Shown in pieces: positions 6,517-14,511 of a stretch of 40,426 nt of DNA. The position numbers and the translations under genes were made by a program. The notes under the pieces were generated by a model that ran no database searches, was not told where the DNA came from, and saw only the letters and a list, made by a program, of their open reading frames with translations. The stretch's first letter is position 1, and each line of letters begins with the position of its first letter. The stretch spans positions 1 to 40,426 of the forward strand of contig SFZC01000003.1 of NCBI GenBank assembly GCA_004558955.1, given 5' to 3'. Origin of the DNA: a bacterium. Its GTDB lineage: Bacteria; Cyanobacteriota; Vampirovibrionia; Gastranaerophilales; Gastranaerophilaceae.

Positions 6517-7986
6517 TTACAAGGCAACTTCGTTTAGCAGGGCTGATTTTTCGCTCAATAGAGGAATTTCTACAGAAAATGAATTTTTTGTTCCGTTATT
6601 TTCCAGCATAATTTTACCTTCATGAGCCTCAATAATTTTTCTGCAAAAATACAGACCTAAACCTACTCCGCTATTGCGTCCGAGCGGGTCGCCGCAAACA
6701 TACTTATCAAAAATATTTGCTTTTAAAGTCTCGGAAATTTCTTCGCTTTCGTTTTGAACACTGAAATTGTAGTATTTTTCGGTTCTTTCAATCGTAATTG
6801 TAACCAAACTGTTGTCAAAAGCGTAATTTACGGCATTGTTGAGCATATTTGCAAAAACTCTGCGGAGTTGCATTTCATCGCCATAAATAAACTTTTCTTT
6901 GTCCTTCAATTTTGAATCAATTTTAATTGTGACGCCTTTAATTTTGCCCAAATCTCGAACTTCTTTAACGCATTTTTCAATCAAATACAACACGTCAAAA
7001 TTCCCGAATTTCAGTTGGATAATTCCGCTGTTATCTCGACAGGTTTTTAGTAATGTGCAGAGCATATCTCGCATATATTTAGAAGATTCAATGACTAATT
7101 CCATTATCTCCTGATGTTCTGCATCAATTTTGCCGTAATATTCCTTGTATAACATTTCCAAAGAACTGATTTGAGCCTGCAATGGATTTTTCAAATCATG
7201 AGTAAGTGTTGCTAAAAATAAATCTCTTTGTTTTTCTAATTGCTTTTCTTTATCAATATTTTTCGCAATAGAAACAAGTCCGTTTACTTCATTTTTTGAG
7301 TTGATAATCGGTGCTTTGCTGATTTTATACCAATGTAATTTGCCGTCTTTATCCACGGCAGCTTTTTCTTTTTTCAAAGGTTTTTTATTTTGCAGAACAT
7401 AATTATCTTCATTTTCGATTTCTTGTTCCGCTTGCTCCATATCAATCACGATATCGTCCGAATACGCATCAACACCGTTAAAAACGAAGTTTCTTGCATT
7501 GTCGCTTGCAACAATAAGATTTCTGTCTTTATCCTTCATGTAAACAAGTAGCGGTAAAGTTTTCAACAAGGTGTTTAACTGATAATTTTTATCAATCAAA
7601 CTGGCTTTTAAATTTTCTTCTTTCGTAACATCGGAAGATACCGTCAACAACCCACGAATTTTGCCGTCTCTGATAATTGGTGTTGTTGTTTGTTTAATTA
7701 TTTTATTAATCCCGACATGTCTGAAAACATAACTGCGAGTTTCCAAAGTTTCAATAACTTTTTTAGAATTTTCAACAATTATATCAACGCAATCATCTTC
7801 CCCGAAGATTTTTGAAACAGAACGATTAATAATAGTAGCAGCAAACGCTTTGTCAAACCCCATTAACTTTACAAAAGCACGGTTATACGCAACATAGTTC
7901 AAGTTTAAATCTTTTACTGTTACTATATCCTCGCAATATTCTAAAATTGCATTTAATAAATATTCTTTCCCCTTTAAATCAATCAT
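6517..7986 (-). CDS. PAS-domain sensor histidine kinase
   Basis: The 489-residue product has no transmembrane segment, so it is probably a cytoplasmic sensor. Two PAS domains occupy about residues 8-125 and 130-248; both end in the PAC-like pattern IIRDGKIRGLLTVSSDVT and IINSKNEVNGLVSIAKNID. A HisKA dimerisation domain follows with phospho-acceptor H263 in LTHDLKNPLQ. The ATPase domain has the N box NMLNNAVNYAF, G1 as CGDPLGRNSGVGLGLYF, and a final GKIMLENN-GTKNSFSVEIPL. No response regulator is adjacent; the only one in the window is 31 kb away. No clear ribosome binding site precedes the ATG at 7986. Confidence 0.93.
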   Translation of the reverse strand: MIDLKGKEYLLNAILEYCEDIVTVKDLNLNYVAYNRAFVKLMGFDKAFAATIINRSVSKIFGEDDCVDIIVENSKKVIETLETRSYVFRHVGINKIIKQTTTPIIRDGKIRGLLTVSSDVTKEENLKASLIDKNYQLNTLLKTLPLLVYMKDKDRNLIVASDNARNFVFNGVDAYSDDIVIDMEQAEQEIENEDNYVLQNKKPLKKEKAAVDKDGKLHWYKISKAPIINSKNEVNGLVSIAKNIDKEKQLEKQRDLFLATLTHDLKNPLQAQISSLEMLYKEYYGKIDAEHQEIMELVIESSKYMRDMLCTLLKTCRDNSGIIQLKFGNFDVLYLIEKCVKEVRDLGKIKGVTIKIDSKLKDKEKFIYGDEMQLRRVFANMLNNAVNYAFDNSLVTITIERTEKYYNFSVQNESEEISETLKANIFDKYVCGDPLGRNSGVGLGLYFCRKIIEAHEGKIMLENNGTKNSFSVEIPLLSEKSALLNEVAL

Positions 7987-8214
7987 ATTTAATAAATCTG
8001 TAACTTACAGTGCCATATTACACTTATTGCTCAGGTCTTACAATTAACCATTCGGGCTATATTTGTGATGATTGAGTTTTAATCGCTTAACTGTTTTTCA
8101 AAAGTTTTTCCAAAATAGTTGTCATTTCTTCAAGTTTTTCATTTTTTTGTCAAGCGGAATAATTAAAATAGGGTTCTACCCAAAAATAAAGGCTTTGAGG
8201 GAATTTTACACAAT

Positions 8215-8252
8215 CAAAAAAGAAATAACCTCAAATAGCTATTTCTTTTTTG
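8215..8252 (-). terminator. Terminator hairpin after the 8.3-kb orphan
   Basis: CAAAAAAGAAATA (8215-8227) is the exact inverse of TATTTCTTTTTTG (8240-8252), a 13-bp stem with a 12-nt loop. It is AT-rich with U-runs on both strands. It follows the stop at 8281 on the minus strand and also insulates the histidine-kinase upstream region. Nothing else is evident in 7987-8280. Confidence 0.65.
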
Positions 8253-8280
8253 TATGAATATGTATTTTTAATCTATTTTA

Positions 8281-8556
8281 TCACAAGATTTTATCAATAA
8301 GACTTCTTGTTGATTGGCAAATTGTTTTGTTCAAATTTTCAATCATCATATTTTTCTTCAAATTAGCCTTGTAGGCTCTTTTCCAATTCTTAGCGATTGT
8401 TACGAGATTATTTGAAGATTCGCCTGATTCCGCAACCAATTTGCTATAAAAAACATTTTCACTTTTCTTTACTCCACGGGTAGCACATTTTCTTACATCA
8501 TATCTATCCAATGTCGCACCAATAACAGAGTTAATTCTGGGATAAATTTTTAACAT
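8281..8556 (-). CDS. Small basic hypothetical protein (91 aa)
   Basis: I do not recognise it. The product is 91 residues and basic, beginning MLKIYPRINSVIGATLDRYD, with two Cys (CATRG, ICQST) and no signal peptide or membrane helix. The C-terminal half (NWKRAYKANLKKNMMIENLN, then STRSLIDKIL) is predicted helical. GAGGA lies seven bases before the ATG and a strong terminator follows, so it looks like a real single-gene unit. Its style resembles the other orphans at 6036 and 8873. Confidence 0.55.
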   Translation of the reverse strand: MLKIYPRINSVIGATLDRYDVRKCATRGVKKSENVFYSKLVAESGESSNNLVTIAKNWKRAYKANLKKNMMIENLNKTICQSTRSLIDKIL

Positions 8557-8872
8557 AGTTTTTTCCTCAATAAATGTATATTATTTTTTCTTATACCAAA
8601 AATTATAAATAAACAGAACCGCATGTCAATGAAAAATTTGGACGGAAAAGAAAAACAAAGGGGTAAGCACCTAAACTCTTGTTACCACTTGATATAAAGA
8701 AATTCTGAAATCGGTTCCACAGTTGTTCCGAATAATTCGTCTCCTTATTCTTTTTTTCTCTGTTAAAAGCTCTTTTGGGACAACGAATTACTTAACATAT
8801 ACAGGAATGTCGTCTTAATTAGCCTATTTGGAAGCAGTACTCTTTCAAAATCACAAACCGCACCGACAAGAG
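8557..8872. other. Gene-free stretch with a degraded copy of the intergenic repeat
   Basis: No frame here looks coding. CCTAAACTCTTGTTACC followed by TTGATATAAAGAAATTCTGA (about 8670-8709) resembles CTCTAAACCCTTGTAAAAC and ATTGATATGAAGAG at 10946-10979, so this is another diverged member of the dispersed repeat family. TAATTCGT (8733-8740) and ACGAATTA (8783-8790) are inverted repeats 42 bases apart. Confidence 0.45.
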
Positions 8873-9373
8873 TTATTTTTCGGATTTTTTAGTTACTTCC
8901 GTAACCATTGCTTCTATGTTTCTATACAAATTACGCAAGAAGGTATCTTCTGTTGCCCAACGCTCTTTTGGTACAAATGTAAGCATATCACCGTCTTTGT
9001 GTGTGCGTATTCTTGCTGCATCATTAGTTGCTTTTATATTTGGATAAATCTTGTCTGTATCTGCAGCAACAATTCTGCTTTGGTTCTTACCGTTATGTAA
9101 ATTCGTTACAACTAAATTAATCTTATCCGAAAGTTCTGTACCTAATGCTTTGTGATTTGTCATTTTCTTTGCATCATAAACATCGACTTTTACACCGTTT
9201 CTTTGTGCAAAACGAGAAATAATTTCTCTTGCCAAATACATTTGGTTAAATGAATCGCCAAAAGTATCCGAGTCATGTATTTTAAAAAACTTGTCTATAT
9301 TGTTCTCATGTCTGACAGTAGCACAATGTGCTAAATTTGTTTCCATTTTTCCAATAAATTTTCCAATATTCAT
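8873..9373 (-). CDS. Hypothetical protein (166 aa), lineage-type orphan
   Basis: Family not recognised. It starts MNIGKFIGKMETNLAHCATV with GAGGT upstream of the ATG at 9373, and has 166 mostly hydrophilic residues with no signal peptide or membrane segment. It contains DKINLVVTNLHNGKNQSRIV and DTDKIYPNIKATNDAARIR, an alternation of strands and charged loops that suggests a compact alpha/beta domain. It ends in a charged helix (EAMVTEVTKKSEK). Its N-terminus resembles the start of the HExxH protein at 35-36.2 kb (MVNIGKITANIAQ), possibly a shared short N-terminal signal. No neighbour explains its job. Confidence 0.6.
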   Translation of the reverse strand: MNIGKFIGKMETNLAHCATVRHENNIDKFFKIHDSDTFGDSFNQMYLAREIISRFAQRNGVKVDVYDAKKMTNHKALGTELSDKINLVVTNLHNGKNQSRIVAADTDKIYPNIKATNDAARIRTHKDGDMLTFVPKERWATEDTFLRNLYRNIEAMVTEVTKKSEK

Positions 9374-9475
9374 AACTTTTACCTCATTATTTTATTTTAA
9401 TTATATTCTTATAAAACAGAAAAAATATTTTTTGAACAAAATAATGAAACTTTATGAAGAAAAGTTAAAACAAAT

Positions 9476-10852
9476 TTATGACTTGCCGAAATCTCGAGGT
9501 TTCACGCCGTGAATCCAATTTGATTCGATTTGTTCCAAAGAAATTCCTTTTGTTTCAGGCACGAAGAAATAGACAAACAAAATGCACAATAAGGACACTG
9601 CCGCAAATCCCCAAAATGTATATGCTCCGCCGATTTTGTGGATTAAGACAGGGAAACTTCCGACAACAAAGAAATTAAACGCAAAGTTTGCCACAGTACA
9701 AATACTCATTGCTATGCCTCGAATTTTCAGCGGGAAGACTTCGGAAACCAAAATCCAACCGATTGGACCTAAACTCATTGCAAAACAAATTATATAAGTG
9801 ACCAAACTCCCGACTGCAACAACCTTTAGCCCTGCTCCCAAGACCTCTTGATATGCAAAAGCACAACCTAAAGCTGCCAAGCTGAGCATTACTCCTGTCA
9901 ACCCGAAGTATAACAATGGTTTACGACCTAATTTATCGGTAAAGAATACTGCAACAATCGTCATTAAGAAATTTACAACCCCGATTCCTGTTGTTGCATA
10001 AATCGCATTTGAGTTTGAATCAAATCCCGCAATTTTGAAAATTGTTGGTGCATAATAAATTATTGTATTTATACCAGTACAAATTTGGGCAAACATAATA
10101 CCGATACCCACGACAAATGGCATTATCATCCATTTTTTAAACTTGAATTTTCTGTCTAAATTTTCATTTAATTTTAAGGTATGTTTTATTTCTTTAATTT
10201 CATTTTCGGTATCGACATCAGGTTCAATTTTTCTCAAAACCTTTTTGGCTTCTTCGTCTTTATTTTTAGAAATTAACCACCTTGGAGTATCGCTCATAAA
10301 ACTCATTCCGATAAGCAATACAAGCCCCGGAAGAACTCCCGCCAACAACATCCAACGCCAACTGAAAACAGAGTTTGCAAACACAGAATTTATCGCATAA
10401 GAGAACAAAATACCTGCCGTAATTGCCCATTGATAAAGCGAAACAAGCGTTCCTCGAACAGCTTTGGGAGCAATTTCGGATAAATATAATGGAATAACAA
10501 AATTAACAATCCCAACTGCAAGTCCGACAAATATTCTTGAAATAATTAAAACATATACATTCGGAGCAAAACCGCAAAGAATTGAGCCTAAAATAAATAT
10601 TATCGCAGTTGCCATAATGATTTTTTTACGTCCGAAAACATCGGCAAGAACCCCGTTTGTAGCCGCACCGATAACAGCACCAATCAAAACAGAACTTACT
10701 ACAAGTCCTTGCAAAGATATTGATAAATCCCATGTTTCATTAATAAATAATAATGCTCCTGAAATTACACCCGTGTCATATCCTGACAAAAGCCCGCCCA
10801 AAGAGGCAACAATCGCCACAACGTATAGCCACAAAAACTTAATCTTATTCAT
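9476..10852 (-). CDS. Sugar-porter family MFS transporter (sugar:H+ symporter type)
   Basis: The 458-residue product has twelve predicted membrane helices in two halves. Sugar-porter signatures are complete: GYDTGVISGALLFI in TM1, DVFGRKKIIM between TM2 and TM3, ISRIFVGLAVGIVNFVIPLYLSEIAP with the R-G/A-G-VG pattern, the QICTGINTIIYYAPTIF segment of TM7, DKLGRKPLL, and PETKG near the end. These match XylE, AraE and GalP type symporters moving pentoses or hexoses. The sugar cannot be assigned because no catabolic genes are adjacent. The ATG at 10852 has GAGGAG upstream. It stands alone. Confidence 0.92.
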   Translation of the reverse strand: MNKIKFLWLYVVAIVASLGGLLSGYDTGVISGALLFINETWDLSISLQGLVVSSVLIGAVIGAATNGVLADVFGRKKIIMATAIIFILGSILCGFAPNVYVLIISRIFVGLAVGIVNFVIPLYLSEIAPKAVRGTLVSLYQWAITAGILFSYAINSVFANSVFSWRWMLLAGVLPGLVLLIGMSFMSDTPRWLISKNKDEEAKKVLRKIEPDVDTENEIKEIKHTLKLNENLDRKFKFKKWMIMPFVVGIGIMFAQICTGINTIIYYAPTIFKIAGFDSNSNAIYATTGIGVVNFLMTIVAVFFTDKLGRKPLLYFGLTGVMLSLAALGCAFAYQEVLGAGLKVVAVGSLVTYIICFAMSLGPIGWILVSEVFPLKIRGIAMSICTVANFAFNFFVVGSFPVLIHKIGGAYTFWGFAAVSLLCILFVYFFVPETKGISLEQIESNWIHGVKPRDFGKS

Positions 10853-11265
10853 ATAAACTCCTCGTATTTATATTTTAAAATATTTTTCACCAAACCACCA
10901 GTCTAATTTTAAGAAAAATTAAGAAATTAAAACAAATTATTAAGCCTCTAAACCCTTGTAAAACATTGATATGAAGAGAGCCATAAAACTAGTTCAGGGT
11001 GTTCTTTTCGCAATATTCTGCATAGATTCTTACAACGCAAACCAACGAACCTACGGTGAGTTAGTTTAAATAGATTCTGAATAACAAGAAAAATTATTTG
11101 CTCATTACATTCGCAAAATTTTCTAAGTTTTTAGAATGACAAACCGTTTGGTAGGCCTTCCAAGATGTCATTCAGGACAGCACAAACGTTAGTGAGTGCG
11201 TGATTCGGAATCTGTTAGTGTCTGATTACTTGGATTTTTGCGGGTCGGGCATTTACCCACGTTCG
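10853..11265. repeat. 413-base gene-free region holding dispersed repeat copies
   Basis: No convincing gene. It contains CTCTAAACCCTTGTAAAAC (from about 10946), AACTAGTTCAGGGTGTTC (from 10989), AGATTCTGAATAAC (about 11082), and a compact 40-bp palindromic unit at 11134-11173. That unit has perfect GAATGACA/TGTCATTC ends and a core TTGGTAGGCCTTCCAA that is palindromic but for one mismatched pair. The unit matches 36345-36384 at 33 of 40 positions. Confidence 0.6.
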
Positions 11266-11682
11266 TTACTTAAATGTTCCGACTTTTTGCCCGTATTTAT
11301 TATATTGTGTGGTTGAACCGTCACGGTTTTTCTTATAACTTCCTGTTTTTGCTCCGTATTTGTCATAAGAAGTTGTTGTATCACCATTGGTTTTAAATGT
11401 TCCGACCTTCTGCCCGTACTGATTGTATTGGGTCGTAGTAGAGCCGTTTGTATGGTACGAACCCGTTTTTGCACCGTATTCATCGTAAGAATAGGTAGTA
11501 TTTCCGCTTCTTTGATATGTGCCTGTTTTTTGTCCGTAACTATTGTATTCATAAGTCGTATTCCCACTCGTATTGTAGGAATTTTGTTTGGTGCCGTATT
11601 GGTCAAAATAGTTTGTATAACTCGCCATTGCGATTGATGAGGTACACAAAACTAAACCTGCTGATAATAAAAATTTTTTCAT
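11266..11682 (-). CDS. Secreted protein built of six 20-residue YG repeats
   Basis: The 138-residue product has a clear signal peptide (MKKFLLSAGLVLCTSSIAMA) cut before SYTNYF. The mature part is almost wholly six tandem units of about 20 residues, with consensus Y-x-Y-x-x-Y-G-x-K-x-G-x-Y-x-x-x-G-x-T-T. Examples are YSYDEYGAKTGSY and TQYNQYGQKVGTF. Units alternate between YGAKTGSY and YGQK(T/V)GT(Y/F). The pattern recalls bacterial YD/Rhs-like or other Tyr-Gly beta-repeat proteins, but I cannot assign it to a named family. An extracellular or outer-membrane-associated beta structure is likely. AGGAG precedes the ATG. The repetitive DNA also opens a spurious second frame. Confidence 0.8.
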   Translation of the reverse strand: MKKFLLSAGLVLCTSSIAMASYTNYFDQYGTKQNSYNTSGNTTYEYNSYGQKTGTYQRSGNTTYSYDEYGAKTGSYHTNGSTTTQYNQYGQKVGTFKTNGDTTTSYDKYGAKTGSYKKNRDGSTTQYNKYGQKVGTFK

Positions 11683-11745
11683 ATAAACACTCCTATTTTT
11701 CTCATATATAACACAAATTTTGAAACTTTTGCAAATCCCATCTTT

Positions 11746-14391
11746 TTATTTAATTCTTTTTAACACAACATTTAAGTCTTCTGTGTTCAAATTTCCGTCA
11801 ACGTGGACTCTAAAAAATTGAAGTCTGTTTTTTTTATTTTGTACGGGCGGAATTTTGTCAAGTTGCGATTGGTAAACCGCTCTTGTATCTTCAGGCCGCA
11901 AAGCCAATTTTAATATCCAATTCAGCGGAACAAACAAAATCCTTATGCCTTTTGGTGCGTCCATATCGTATTTGCCGAAAATATTAAGACAAGCTTGTTG
12001 TGATAAAATATTGTATTCCCCGTTGATATAAAGTGACATAAAACTTTGTTGTGAAGTGATATTGATATCTTTTAGGTCGTAGTTATGAAGATTAAACGAG
12101 CCTTTCAAATCAGAGCTTAATTTTTGGGCGTGCGAAAAATCAATATTTGTCAGGTTGTACATTTTGACTTTATGTTTTCTGTTTTTTCTGCCGAGCATAA
12201 ATTCCGTATCGCCCAGTTGAGGTAAAAAACCGTCATTAACTTCAAAATTTCCCGTAGCATAAAGTTCTTGGAATTTATTAAAAGTTTGAACGTGAAGATT
12301 TGCTCTTGCAGTTCCGCTTATTTGGTTTTCAATATTGAATAATTGGCTTGCCGCCTCGTTAGAATTTATATTTTCCGCAGAAAAACTGATATCTGAAGAA
12401 CTGTTGTTGAAATTATACTTGCCCTGTGCCGCAAGTTCGCCTTGTGCAAACCCAAATTTTGGAATAGTAAAATTAAATATCGAATTTTTAAGATTACCGA
12501 AAAATTCAAGGTCATCAATTCTGATATCGTCAATGAAAAGTTTGGCAACTTTGATTTCCCATTTGTCAATCGTAACATCAATATCACGAATTTTTGAAGA
12601 AACATTGTTGAACTGTTCGTAAATATGTTTGTGGTGATTAGGTTGAAGGCGATTAGTATTTTTCTTACCGTGAATGATAAATTTGTTCATCAAAAGTTCC
12701 ATATCGTGGACAATAAAATTCCCGTCCAAACGGTTTTCCGCCTTTAAAATACAGTCAAAACGTTGGTGTTTATAACTTCCTTTTGCTGTAATATTTATTG
12801 AGTCAGGTTCAGCGATTACATTTGCGGAACGGACAAAGAAATCATTGAACAAAGTTTTAACCAATTCAAAATTCCCCGTGATTTTATTTGTTGGAAAGTC
12901 GTATTTCAATTTTCCTTTGAATTCTCCGCCAACAACATATTGTCCGAAAGAACCAGTGACAGATGTCGGAGCATAGCCGTTTGTTTGACAGGTTATGAAT
13001 TTTGGTGTTAATTTTCCGTTTATTTTTTCAAAAAATCCGTCTCCGAAAATGATTGGAGTTTTTTTATTATTTTCCAGCAATGAATACTGATATTCTTTTA
13101 ACGTCAAGCCGTTTGGAGCTTTTACTGTTTTTGCGTAAAGTAATCTGTTTTTGTCTTCCAAACCTAAAAACGCATCTTTATAATAAATATCAGAACCTTT
13201 ATTCAAGTTGACAAAGTATTCGACTTCCGGAATTTTGTTTTGAATTTTATATGTAACTTTGGCATCTGCCGTGCTTTTTAGGGAATACGCCTCAGGCAAA
13301 TATGTGTCGATGAGTTTGGGAGTAAGGGGTGCCTCGACTTTGCCGTTCACAATTCGTTTTTTAGACATTAAATTTGTAATAATCAGTGAATGTTTTACGG
13401 GTTTGCCACCCAAAAGCCCTTGAGCCTTTGATTTTAAAGTATTGCTCTCCATTACAAATTTTGCGTGCTTAAAATATATCGGAACATTAAACAATACCGA
13501 ATTTGCACGAAGTTCTTTTATATTGCAAATCCCTGTAATATCTTTGTTTTTTACATAAATATCAAAGTCAATTTTTCCCGAATAATTTTTAAAATTTTCA
13601 ATGAATTTTTTGTTTTTATCATTCAGTTTTTGGTAAAAAAGAAGAGTTTTCATGGTCTGAGCAACAGGAATATTTCTAGCTTGCAAAGACAGGTCATGCG
13701 TTGCGTTTTTGCCGTAAATTTTACCATTCAGATTTATTAAAGAATTATCGTAATCAAGTTGAAAATTATTTGCAAAAAGTTCATTCTTTTCTATATATAA
13801 ATATCCGTTCTGCCCGATGAGGATATCTTTATTAATTCTCGGGATTTTGTACAAAACCTTGAATTTTACCGTTTTAATTTTATTCGATGTGTTTTCGATT
13901 TTCAAATCTTGCAAAGCAAGTTTATGTTTTGATTGTTGGTTTAGCAAAAGAGTTATTTTGTGAATATTTACATTCGGAATTTTTGAAATATCAAATGGTT
14001 TTGAATTAGGATTTTTTTTGATTTTTGAGAGAGCTTGTTGAAGTGATTTTATGTCAATAAATGCCGAATTAACATCAATCTCTTTAATTGCCCCCGTTTT
14101 TAAATCAATACTTGTTTTGAGTTTGTTAATTTTGGTTGCCGTTTTTTTGTTGTCTTTTATTGAAAAATTATTGCAATTTATTGAGGTTACAAATAGGGGC
14201 GAAATTGATATATTTAAACCCTTAATTTCGGTATTTAACCCTGTTTTTTGTACAACAAACTTTTCCAATTTCGTTGAAAAGTTTTTTGAATTAACCAAAG
14301 CGGGAATGCCGTATAAAATCCCTAAATATGTGGAAAATGACAATACACAAACAGTTGAAGTTCCAATTATTATTGATTTTAAAAGTTTCAT
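11746..14391 (-). CDS. AsmA-like envelope protein (bridge-like lipid transport superfamily)
   Basis: The 881-residue product has one N-terminal membrane anchor (IIIGTSTVCVLSFSTYLGIL) followed by a large, beta-strand-rich periplasmic region. The opening LVNSKNFSTKLEKFVVQKTG then GLNISISPLF is typical of AsmA/YhdP/TamB-type proteins. Repeated motifs such as INLNGKIYGKNA, ITAKGSYKHQ, AAQGKYNFNNSSSDISF and VDGNLNTEDLNVVLKRI are the characteristic G-x-(Y/F) strand repeats. Family members influence outer-membrane assembly or move phospholipids between membranes. The exact subfamily is unknown. AAGGAAATG lies before the ATG; it diverges from mfd with 120 bases between starts. It supports a two-membrane envelope. 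Confidence 0.75.
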   Translation of the reverse strand: MKLLKSIIIGTSTVCVLSFSTYLGILYGIPALVNSKNFSTKLEKFVVQKTGLNTEIKGLNISISPLFVTSINCNNFSIKDNKKTATKINKLKTSIDLKTGAIKEIDVNSAFIDIKSLQQALSKIKKNPNSKPFDISKIPNVNIHKITLLLNQQSKHKLALQDLKIENTSNKIKTVKFKVLYKIPRINKDILIGQNGYLYIEKNELFANNFQLDYDNSLINLNGKIYGKNATHDLSLQARNIPVAQTMKTLLFYQKLNDKNKKFIENFKNYSGKIDFDIYVKNKDITGICNIKELRANSVLFNVPIYFKHAKFVMESNTLKSKAQGLLGGKPVKHSLIITNLMSKKRIVNGKVEAPLTPKLIDTYLPEAYSLKSTADAKVTYKIQNKIPEVEYFVNLNKGSDIYYKDAFLGLEDKNRLLYAKTVKAPNGLTLKEYQYSLLENNKKTPIIFGDGFFEKINGKLTPKFITCQTNGYAPTSVTGSFGQYVVGGEFKGKLKYDFPTNKITGNFELVKTLFNDFFVRSANVIAEPDSINITAKGSYKHQRFDCILKAENRLDGNFIVHDMELLMNKFIIHGKKNTNRLQPNHHKHIYEQFNNVSSKIRDIDVTIDKWEIKVAKLFIDDIRIDDLEFFGNLKNSIFNFTIPKFGFAQGELAAQGKYNFNNSSSDISFSAENINSNEAASQLFNIENQISGTARANLHVQTFNKFQELYATGNFEVNDGFLPQLGDTEFMLGRKNRKHKVKMYNLTNIDFSHAQKLSSDLKGSFNLHNYDLKDINITSQQSFMSLYINGEYNILSQQACLNIFGKYDMDAPKGIRILFVPLNWILKLALRPEDTRAVYQSQLDKIPPVQNKKNRLQFFRVHVDGNLNTEDLNVVLKRIK

Positions 14392-14475
14392 ATATTACGA
14401 CATTTCCTTATTTTTTACAAGTTGATTATACTGTAAAAGTTTGAAGTTGAATAGATTTGTCCGTTAGAACAAAAA

Positions 14476-14504
14476 TTGCACGGTTTGGCTTTTTTGATTA
14501 TAAT
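14476..14504 (+). promoter_or_regulatory. mfd promoter, apparently producing a leaderless mRNA
   Basis: TTGCAC (14476-14481), an exact 17-base spacer and TATAAT (14499-14504) form a near-ideal vegetative promoter. Only seven bases separate the -10 box from the ATG at 14512, so transcription should begin at or within a base of the start codon, with no room for a ribosome binding site. The in-frame TTG at 14476 is therefore part of the -35 box and not a start codon. Confidence 0.7.
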
Positions 14505-14511
14505 ATTGGGT

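Noticed and set aside
11253-11606. A 117-codon frame overlapping the YG-repeat gene
   Set aside because: It is the same repetitive DNA read in another frame; the signal peptide and ribosome binding site belong to the 138-residue frame.
13465-13740. Plus-strand frame of 91 codons inside the AsmA-like gene
   Set aside because: It is a Phe/Ile-rich antisense shadow with no ribosome binding site; the opposite strand shows continuous AsmA-like sequence.
14476-14511. N-terminal extension of Mfd from TTG 14476
   Set aside because: These bases are the -35, spacer and -10 of a near-ideal promoter, and the hydrophobic HGLAFLIIILG is not part of Mfd.
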